Assembly: GCA_020847355.1 (NCBI GenBank)
Contig: JADLCG010000160.1
Location: forward strand, 1-11,836
Length of the DNA stretch: 11,836 nt
Direction: 5' to 3'
DNA from: Anaerolineales bacterium
Lineage (GTDB): Bacteria > Chloroflexota > Anaerolineae > Anaerolineales > Villigracilaceae
A program made the translations under genes and the position numbers. Below, one piece after another: positions 7,043 through 11,836 of the stretch. The notes beneath the pieces were generated by a model, which saw only the letters and a program-made list of their open reading frames with translations, had not been told where the DNA came from and did not search any database. The number at the start of each line of letters is the position of its first letter. Within the stretch, counting starts at the first letter, position 1.

Positions 7043-7984
7043 ATGCGTTGTAGAAAATGCGGCGAAAAAGCCTCGGTGAATATGCGCCAACACAAACTGG
7101 CGTTGTGTAAAGAACATTATCTTGAATGGATTCCCGAACAGACCGAGCGTTTCATCAAGAAATATGCGATGTTCACAAAAGCCGAGAAGATTTTGGTGGC
7201 GGTCTCCGGCGGCAAAGATTCTCTGGCGCTGTGGGATATTCTCACGCGGCTCGGCTATCAAGCGGACGGTATGTATATCGGCTTGGGAATTGACGGCGGA
7301 ATTGAATATTCAGACGAATCGAAACGCCTCACTGAAAAATTTGCCAATGAGCATAATCTCAAACTGCATATCGTGGATGTGGAAAAAGAATATGGTCAGC
7401 CGATTCCCGTTTTGGCGCATGTTTCGCATCGCGGCAAGGGCAAGCCGTGCGCCGTCTGCGGATTGGCGAAACGGCATGAAATGAATCGCATTGCCCGCGA
7501 TCTCGGATATGACGTGCTGGCGACAGGTCATAATTTGGATGACGAAGCGGCGGTTTTGTTTGGCAATACTTTGGTTTGGGAGAGCGAGTATCTTTTGCGG
7601 CAGGGCCCGGTTTTGCCGGCGCGGGATGGGCTGGCGCGCAAGGTCAAGCCGTTGTGTCGTTTTTATGAGCGCGAAATGGCGGCGTATTCCATTGCGCGTG
7701 GGATTGAATATATTTATGAAGAATGTCCGTTTGCCGAGGGTTCGCAATCCATTTACTATAAAGAGTTGTTGAATCAAATGGAAACTGCGCGCCCGGGCGC
7801 AAAGCTGACTTTTTATCTACGATTTTTGGAAGCGCGGAAAAACGGAAATTTATTCATTGAGAAGAACACAGCCGCCGCGCATTTACATCCCTGCCCGAAA
7901 TGCGGACAACTCACTTCCACCGATGACTTCTGTTCGTTTTGCCGGTTGATTGAGAAAGCGGCGGCTTCAACGCCGACTGGTTAG
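7043..7984 (+). CDS. ttuA: TtuA-like tRNA 2-thiolation enzyme (PP-loop ATPase)
   Basis: A 313-residue ATP-dependent sulfurtransferase of the TtuA/Ncs6 branch. In Thermus thermophilus TtuA converts 5-methyluridine 54 of tRNA to its 2-thio form, using sulfur from TtuB and an iron-sulfur cluster. Visible parts are an N-terminal zinc finger (C3, C6, C22, H25), the PP-loop VSGGKDS (54-60), cluster cysteines C136 and C139 (PCAVCG) and C228 (EECPF), and ATGHNLDDEAA (160-170). A C-terminal zinc finger has C284, C287, C297 and C300. This full cysteine set matches TtuA rather than TtcA. Start ATG 7043 has GGCGG seven bases upstream. The target could instead be U34, as for Ncs6 relatives. The gene ends one base from the convergent kinase stop. 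Confidence 0.9.
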   Translation: MRCRKCGEKASVNMRQHKLALCKEHYLEWIPEQTERFIKKYAMFTKAEKILVAVSGGKDSLALWDILTRLGYQADGMYIGLGIDGGIEYSDESKRLTEKFANEHNLKLHIVDVEKEYGQPIPVLAHVSHRGKGKPCAVCGLAKRHEMNRIARDLGYDVLATGHNLDDEAAVLFGNTLVWESEYLLRQGPVLPARDGLARKVKPLCRFYEREMAAYSIARGIEYIYEECPFAEGSQSIYYKELLNQMETARPGAKLTFYLRFLEARKNGNLFIEKNTAAAHLHPCPKCGQLTSTDDFCSFCRLIEKAAASTPTG

Positions 7985-7985
7985 A

Positions 7986-8975
7986 TCATCTGGCGAGCGT
8001 GGCAATTAACCCTAATAAAAACAAACCGACAATGACATACCCGGCGATTTGTTCCTGCGGGAAGATGGCTAGTTTGGGAATTTCAAAACTGGCGTTATTT
8101 AATTTAGGAGCGAGCGGAATCTCTTGATTGCCGAATAAGGCTTCTTGAAAAACTTCCACAGTCCGCGGGCGGTTATCAGGATGTAAGGACATTGCCCACA
8201 GGATGGCGCGCTCGACGCGCATACTAATATGCGGATTCAAATCTCGCAGAGGGGTGAGGCTTCGAGTATCCAGAAAGCGCTTGCGCGCTTCGGATGGCGG
8301 CGTATTGGTTAGCAGATGATAGAGCGTTGCGCCAAAGGCGTAAATATCCGCACGCGCGTCTGTGTGCGTGTCGTCTCCGCCGTATTGCTCTAGCGGCGTG
8401 TACGAAGCGGTGCCTTGACCTTGAATGACCGTGATGGTGACTTCGTTGGGCGCCATAATTTTCACTAAGCCGAAATCCACAAGTTTGAGCAATCCGCTGG
8501 GAGTGAGTTTGAGATTGCTGGGTTTAATATCGCGGTGCAAAATTGGCGGCTCTTGGCGATGCAGATAATTCAACGCGTCCGCTAATTGCATTGCCCAATG
8601 CAGGACTTCCTTTTCTGAAAGAAAGGTCTTTTCTTGTTTGGCGTCTAACATGCGCTCGCGTAAATCTTTGCCGGGGATGTAATCCATCACTAGATAATCG
8701 CGATTCTCCGCGGAGAAATAATCCGAAACTTTGGGCAGGTTCGGGTGATCGAGGCGCGCCAAAACAGAAGCTTCGCGAAAAAACTGTTCGCGGGCTTGGG
8801 CTAGCGTCTCTGGCGGAAGCGCGCGATCGTAAGAAACTTCTTTAATCGCGCATAACCGACCTTCGAGGCGCGTGTCCTCGGCAAGGAAAATACTGCCCGT
8901 CCCGCCTTGCCCAATTCGTTCAAGGACTTGGTAGCGGTCGTGCAGGAGATTTCCATTTGATAATGGTTGCGACAA
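7986..8975 (-). CDS. Tail-anchored Hanks-type Ser/Thr protein kinase
   Basis: A 329-residue eukaryotic-type protein kinase. It has the glycine loop IGQGGTGSIF (21-30), ATP-binding Lys45 in CAIKEV, the catalytic loop HRDIKPSN (147-154) and DFG (167-169). The activation segment contains T180, T182 and T189 and leads to SYTPLEQYG in place of the usual APE motif, as in many bacterial kinases. DARADIYAFG and a terminal Arg complete the fold. Near the C-terminus one hydrophobic segment (about 311-327) is followed by only two or so residues, so the kinase is cytoplasmic and has no outer sensor domain. The start is TTG 8975, supported by GAGGAG five bases upstream (8981-8986); no nearby ATG in frame precedes the glycine loop. 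It diverges from an FHA regulator gene, a plausible partner. Confidence 0.93.
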   Translation of the reverse strand: MSQPLSNGNLLHDRYQVLERIGQGGTGSIFLAEDTRLEGRLCAIKEVSYDRALPPETLAQAREQFFREASVLARLDHPNLPKVSDYFSAENRDYLVMDYIPGKDLRERMLDAKQEKTFLSEKEVLHWAMQLADALNYLHRQEPPILHRDIKPSNLKLTPSGLLKLVDFGLVKIMAPNEVTITVIQGQGTASYTPLEQYGGDDTHTDARADIYAFGATLYHLLTNTPPSEARKRFLDTRSLTPLRDLNPHISMRVERAILWAMSLHPDNRPRTVEVFQEALFGNQEIPLAPKLNNASFEIPKLAIFPQEQIAGYVIVGLFLLGLIATLAR

Positions 8976-8980
8976 TCCTG

Positions 8981-8986
8981 CTCCTC
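8981..8986 (-). promoter_or_regulatory. Ribosome binding site supporting the TTG start of the kinase
   Basis: On the (-) strand GAGGAG is followed after five bases (CAGGA) by TTG at 8975. This is the strongest initiation signal near the 5' end of the kinase gene. No confident promoter was found for it further upstream. Confidence 0.75.
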
Positions 8987-9016
8987 TAACTTGAAATGAA
9001 CAATCTGTTTTAATTG

Positions 9017-9041
9017 AGAATCATTTTCGGCGTGTGATTCT
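9017..9041. promoter_or_regulatory. 7-bp inverted repeat, possible operator
   Basis: AGAATCA (9017-9023) and TGATTCT (9035-9041) are perfect inverted copies around an 11-base spacer. They lie between the divergent kinase and FHA regulator genes, upstream of the kinase start. Half-site length and spacing suit a dimeric DNA-binding protein. No known operator is matched. Confidence 0.35.
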
Positions 9042-9062
9042 GATCAACTTAAAATGTAACGA

Positions 9063-9071
9063 TTATCCACA
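9063..9071 (+). promoter_or_regulatory. Perfect DnaA box
   Basis: TTATCCACA matches the DnaA box consensus at all nine positions. It is the only one noticed in the window, so this is not a replication origin. Its last six bases (TCCACA, 9066-9071) are at the right distance to be the -35 element of the FHA regulator promoter, so DnaA binding there would affect transcription. Confidence 0.6.
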
Positions 9072-9094
9072 GAATTCAAATTTTCTGCTATTAT
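9066..9094 (+). promoter_or_regulatory. Promoter of the FHA regulator gene
   Basis: TATTAT (9089-9094) with upstream TG (9086-9087) forms an extended -10. TCCACA (9066-9071), four of six matches to TTGACA, stands 17 bases before it. The transcript would start near 9101, giving a 27-base leader with GAGG at 9115-9118. A second TGCTAT copy at 9104-9109 begins an alternative extended -10 (TATAGA), but that would exclude the ribosome binding site from the mRNA. The palindrome AAACGCGTTT (9095-9104) directly follows the first -10. Confidence 0.6.
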
Positions 9095-9127
9095 AAACGC
9101 GTTTGCTATAGATTGAGGTCATTGATT

Positions 9128-9781
9128 ATGAATGTAGAAGATTTTCCAGTACTTGTCGCTCAGGATGGACCATTGAAAGGAGAACGTTGGTCGTTAAGCC
9201 AAACCTTGATGGTTGGGCGCGACCCAACTTGCGATATTTCCATTCAAGATCGGCAAGTTTCGCGTTTTCATGCGCGCATTACGCCTTCGCCGGAAGGCGT
9301 GACGGTGGAAGACTTGGGAAGCAAAAACGGCACAATCCACAACGGGATAGAAGTTGCGGGTCCCGTGATTTTACAAGACGGCGATTCGCTGGGCATTGCT
9401 TTGGCGCAACAATTTCTATTCCTCGTCTCGGATGCGACCATGCCCTTAGTGGATGGCGCGATCCGCAACGGGCGGCTGATGATGGATAGAAAATCGCGGC
9501 GCGTGTGGGTCAATCAACAACAGGTGACTCCGCCGCTCTCCGCGCAACAATTCAAATTGTTGTGGTTGCTCTATGAAAACAACGGGCAGGTGATCAACCG
9601 CGCGGATTTAGTCTCAACGGTGTGGGGCGAAGATCAAATGGCGGGCGTTTCAGATCAAGCCTTAGACGCATTGATTCGCCGCTTACGCGACCGCCTCGCC
9701 GCTTTTGACCCGACTCATCAATACATTGATACCGTGCGCGGACACGGCATCCGCTTGGATAACCCAACCATTGGGGAATAA
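9128..9781 (+). CDS. FHA domain - winged-helix transcription regulator
   Basis: A 217-residue two-domain protein. Residues about 5-100 form a forkhead-associated domain with the phospho-threonine-binding set intact: GR (30-31), SRFH (45-48) and SKNG (65-68). Residues about 112-211 form an OmpR/PhoB-type winged helix: LSAQQFKLLWLL, recognition helix region SDQALDALIRRLRDRL (175-190) and wing YIDTVRGHGIRL (199-210). No receiver domain is present, so activity is probably set by FHA binding to a phosphorylated partner; the divergent kinase is the obvious candidate. Mycobacterial EmbR also joins a winged helix to an FHA domain under kinase control, but in the opposite order and with an additional domain. 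The start ATG 9128 follows GAGG by nine bases; upstream in-frame TTG codons at 9113 and 9122 fit worse. The downstream gene starts five bases after its stop. Confidence 0.9.
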   Translation: MNVEDFPVLVAQDGPLKGERWSLSQTLMVGRDPTCDISIQDRQVSRFHARITPSPEGVTVEDLGSKNGTIHNGIEVAGPVILQDGDSLGIALAQQFLFLVSDATMPLVDGAIRNGRLMMDRKSRRVWVNQQQVTPPLSAQQFKLLWLLYENNGQVINRADLVSTVWGEDQMAGVSDQALDALIRRLRDRLAAFDPTHQYIDTVRGHGIRLDNPTIGE

Positions 9782-9786
9782 AACTT

Positions 9787-10263
9787 ATGGACGCACACTC
9801 AGAAAAAATACTCGCCCAACTGATTCGTGAAACGCGCATTGCGGTTTTAAGCACCTTGCGGGATGAAGAGCCGCTTTCTTCGCTGGTGGCTTTTGCGCCG
9901 CTGGAGGATTTCTCGGCTTTTTATATTCATACAAACCGTTTGGCGCAACATACAATAGATATGAAGAAGAAGCGGCAGGTTAGTTTGCTCATCGCCGAGG
10001 CGGACGATGGCCGCGCCGACCCGCAGACTTTGGCGCGCGTTTCGATTCGCGGTTCGGCGGAAATGTTAGAAAACGGCGCGCCCGGATATACGCCGGTCAA
10101 AGAGTTGTATCTGGCGCGCTTCCCTGAAGCGGCGCAAACCGTTCAGCTAGATGATTTTAATTTCTGGAGAATCAAGCCCAAAGGCGGAAGGTACGTGCTT
10201 GGGTTGGCGAAAGCCTACAATATCACTATCGAAACTTTGCAAAAAGTCTCCGAAAGATCGTAA
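9787..10263 (+). CDS. Pyridoxamine 5'-phosphate oxidase-like split-barrel protein (HugZ-like)
   Basis: A 158-residue protein with the N-terminal pattern of the PNPOx-like split beta-barrel family: a helix, then RIAVLSTLRDEEPLSSLVAFAP, FYIHTNRLAQHT and the strand block KRQVSLLI, followed by RVSIRGSAEML. Relatives bind FMN, F420 or heme, and the short form without a C-terminal extension resembles the N-terminal domain of HugZ-type heme-handling proteins. Neither the cofactor nor the substrate can be decided from the sequence. It begins five bases after the FHA regulator stop, with GGGGA nine bases upstream, so the two are probably one operon. The end of its coding sequence forms the left arm of the terminator. 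Confidence 0.78.
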   Translation: MDAHSEKILAQLIRETRIAVLSTLRDEEPLSSLVAFAPLEDFSAFYIHTNRLAQHTIDMKKKRQVSLLIAEADDGRADPQTLARVSIRGSAEMLENGAPGYTPVKELYLARFPEAAQTVQLDDFNFWRIKPKGGRYVLGLAKAYNITIETLQKVSERS

Positions 10264-10281
10264 TTCTTTCGGAGACTTTTT
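10241..10281. terminator. Bidirectional terminator overlapping the end of a CDS
   Basis: A perfect 17-bp stem pairs AAAAAGTCTCCGAAAGA (10241-10257) with TCTTTCGGAGACTTTTT (10265-10281) around a 7-base loop. The A-run on one side and T-run on the other make it work in both directions, for the split-barrel gene (+) and the CpXC gene (-). The left arm is coding, and the TAA stop (10261-10263) is in the loop. Confidence 0.93.
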
Positions 10282-10285
10282 ATTA

Positions 10286-11638
10286 TCAGCCCATATTTTT
10301 TTGCATCAATTTCTTCAACGCAATTTTGTAAAACCGATTGAGTTTCTCGCTCATGGCTTGAGCTTCGGGGTTATCGCTTTGCCCTTCGAGTTGAGTCGTC
10401 AGCCCGCCGAGCGCGTCTACCAACTGCTGGCTGAGCATTTCCGCATTTTGTTCAAACGCTTGTTCAACGGCGGCGTCATCCGGCAGTTGTAGCAACTGCT
10501 CGATCAAAGCAAACTCCGGCGGCGCGCTGGCGGCTTGTAAAACCTGAAGCATCTTTTGCAGTTTGCCCATGCGCGCATAATCATTTTGTTCGGAAGCGCG
10601 CTGTAATAATTGATTAGCGACATCCACCGCGTCTTGCGTGAAATTTTCCAAATTGGCTTGCGTGGCTTTTTCAATATCCTCTTGCTCTAACAATTGTTCA
10701 ACGAACGTTTGGGCTTGTTTTTGGCGAGCTTCGATTTGTTTATCTATTTCGCCGGTGTATTGCAATAATTTTTCGCGCACGTTTTCAAGCCGCGTTTTTT
10801 CCGCGTCCGCGGCTTGGGCGATGCGGTCGGATAAAGTTTGGAAGAACGAATAATCCATACCGCCGCGCGCCAACGAGACAAAAGCGCGGATGCGCGCATC
10901 GGTTTGGGATTCGAGGACGAAATCCAGCAATTTTTCGCGCGTGAGCGTTTGCCCCGCCTCTTGCAGGACCTTTTGAGCCGATTCTAATTCCCCGACAGAT
11001 TCCTTAAGCTGACGGCCGTACTCGGTCTCTTCCAATAGTTGAGTTTGAATCTCGATCAAGGCGCGGGCGATCGGTTCTTGCCCGCTTTGCATGGCGCTTT
11101 GCGCAATGCGGCTGAATAAAGCGAAAAATTGCTCGTCAACCAAAGCGGCGTGTTGTTTGATCAATTCGGAGCGCACTTCTTTTGAAGTCACCTGCATTAG
11201 TTTTTCCATCAACTGCACGCGTTCTTGCTGACCTTTGATCATTTCTGAAGAGATGCCGTCTTTATTCAAAATAGTTTCCAGCATGGATTCGTAAGTTAGA
11301 TTAGCTTGCGGTTTGAAGAGATAGCCTTTGCGTTTTTCGGGCGCTAAACGCTCCACGACTTGCTTGATCAGCGGTCCCATCAGTTTTTCCTGCTCGTTGA
11401 TTGGAAGCCCCAACTCCGGCGGGAAGAAGGTGAGCAGTAATTCTTTCTCGTTATCGTGATAAACAATCGGCGTAGCCAGCCGACCTTCGTAGCCGCAATG
11501 CGGACAGTGGGCGTGGTTGACCTGTCCGCTGAGGAAGCGCTGTTTGGCGGCGGGGTCGTGCGTCACGTCAATTAATTGTTCAACATTGGTTTGAATCATT
11601 TGTCTGCAACGCGGGCAGGAGATAGTGGTTTGAGGCAT
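10286..11638 (-). CDS. CpXC zinc-ribbon protein with long helical region
   Basis: A 450-residue protein of unknown function. The N-terminus carries two Cys-Pro-x-Cys pairs (C8-C11 and C45-C48) that define a CpXC-type zinc ribbon, followed by a short alpha/beta part with ELLLTFFPPELGLPINEQE (66-84). From about residue 90 to the end it is almost wholly helical, rich in Gln, Glu, Leu and Ala. Likely coiled-coil stretches lie around 205-235 and 275-325 (DAEKTRLENVREKLLQYTGE, then IEARQKQAQTFVEQLLEQED). No signal peptide or membrane segment is seen, so it should be cytoplasmic. The helical part is long for a CpXC protein. The start ATG 11638 has only a weak upstream GGAAA. The nearest -10-like sequence is TAGAAT (11652-11657, - strand) without a -35, so the promoter is uncertain. 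The metal-binding domain call is firm; the role is unknown. Confidence 0.85.
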   Translation of the reverse strand: MPQTTISCPRCRQMIQTNVEQLIDVTHDPAAKQRFLSGQVNHAHCPHCGYEGRLATPIVYHDNEKELLLTFFPPELGLPINEQEKLMGPLIKQVVERLAPEKRKGYLFKPQANLTYESMLETILNKDGISSEMIKGQQERVQLMEKLMQVTSKEVRSELIKQHAALVDEQFFALFSRIAQSAMQSGQEPIARALIEIQTQLLEETEYGRQLKESVGELESAQKVLQEAGQTLTREKLLDFVLESQTDARIRAFVSLARGGMDYSFFQTLSDRIAQAADAEKTRLENVREKLLQYTGEIDKQIEARQKQAQTFVEQLLEQEDIEKATQANLENFTQDAVDVANQLLQRASEQNDYARMGKLQKMLQVLQAASAPPEFALIEQLLQLPDDAAVEQAFEQNAEMLSQQLVDALGGLTTQLEGQSDNPEAQAMSEKLNRFYKIALKKLMQKNMG

Positions 11639-11679
11639 TTGATAATTTCCGATTCTATTTTTAGATTTGAAGAACTGGG

Positions 11680-11715
11680 TTTGGCTATTCGAGAAACTCT
11701 TCTCGAATAGCCAAA
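11680..11715 (-). terminator. 16-bp hairpin, probable end of the M3 peptidase transcript
   Basis: TTTGGCTATTCGAGAA (11680-11695) pairs perfectly with TTCTCGAATAGCCAAA (11700-11715) around a 4-base loop. It starts 16 bases after the peptidase stop codon on the (-) strand, the usual terminator position. No T-run follows on the (-) strand (CCCAG instead), so it may act as an RNA-stabilising 3' end or a Rho-linked site, or as a regulatory hairpin ahead of the CpXC gene. Confidence 0.55.
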
Positions 11716-11731
11716 TATCTATCCGTTTATT

Positions 11732-11836
11732 TTATCCCACTAATTCTTCCAGCCGGTCAATGTAGCTTTCCATTACGGCAAAAGTTTCTTCCACTGGCTT
11801 GGGCGTGGTTAAATCCACGCCCGCTTTTTTGAGCAC
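11732..11836 (-). CDS. M3 family oligoendopeptidase (PepF-like), C-terminal end
   Basis: Only the last 34 residues are in the window: VLKKAGVDLTTPKPVEET, then FAVMESYIDRLEELVG and a TAA stop. This closely follows the usual C-terminus of PepF/M3 oligoendopeptidases, where a Lys-Ala-Gly-Val-Asp segment followed by (S/T)-x-P-x-P-V-E and a final acidic helix closes the catalytic bowl. The zinc site HExxH lies outside the window, so activity cannot be judged. These enzymes cut short cytoplasmic peptides. The identification rests on a short segment but the match to the family tail is characteristic. Confidence 0.72.
   Translation of the reverse strand: MLKKAGVDLTTPKPVEETFAVMESYIDRLEELVG

Noticed and set aside
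7043..7984. TtcA (cytidine 32 thiolase) or TilS identity
   Set aside because: N- and C-terminal zinc fingers and the adjacent di-glycine carrier fit TtuA/Ncs6; TtcA lacks these fingers and uses no such carrier.
9063..9071. Replication origin
   Set aside because: Only one DnaA box was found, with no cluster, no unwinding-type repeat array and no dnaA or dnaN nearby.
9113..9127. TTG codons at 9113 and 9122 as starts of the FHA regulator
   Set aside because: The first overlaps the ribosome binding site and the second is only three bases after it; ATG 9128 is better spaced.

Overview
The window is compact bacterial chromosome with about 50% GC, almost fully coding. The gene set fits Chloroflexota, most likely class Anaerolineae: a CpXC-type zinc-ribbon protein, an FHA-winged-helix regulator, a TtuA/TtuB pair, and a tail-anchored Hanks-type kinase. 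This placement is inferred from gene content and protein style, not from a marker gene. I see no mobile elements, CRISPR arrays, tRNAs or rRNAs. No gene-free stretch exceeds about 160 bases.

Layout. Bases 1-323 (+) are the 3' end of an exonuclease III gene. Bases 478-2343 (+) are ftsH, with an extended -10 promoter and a strong terminator. Bases 2500-4200 (-) are a long-chain acyl-CoA ligase with a near-consensus promoter of its own. Bases 4290-6778 (-) are a three-gene unit in the order group 4 glycosyltransferase, yraN-like nuclease-fold protein, miaA. It starts at a consensus-like promoter that should give a leaderless mRNA. Facing it from the same 69-bp gap is a (+) pair, a TtuB-like sulfur carrier and a TtuA-like tRNA 2-thiolase (6848-7984).

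Bases 7986-8975 (-) are a tail-anchored Ser/Thr kinase. It diverges from an FHA plus winged-helix regulator (9128-9781, +), which is followed by a split-barrel flavin/heme-type protein (9787-10263, +). A bidirectional terminator, with the stop codon in its loop, separates these from a convergent CpXC zinc-ribbon/coiled-coil protein (10286-11638, -). The 3' end of an M3 oligopeptidase gene (11732-11836, -) closes the window.

How the genes may work together. ttuB and ttuA form a self-evident pair: the carrier delivers sulfur as a C-terminal thiocarboxylate to the thiolase. The kinase and the FHA-wHTH protein are divergent neighbours, and the simplest reading is a phospho-threonine-controlled transcription switch; this is inference. 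Their shared intergenic region holds a perfect DnaA box overlapping the probable -35 of the regulator gene, a 10-bp palindrome next to its -10, and a 7-bp inverted repeat. The remaining genes are housekeeping (DNA repair, membrane proteolysis, lipid activation, tRNA modification).
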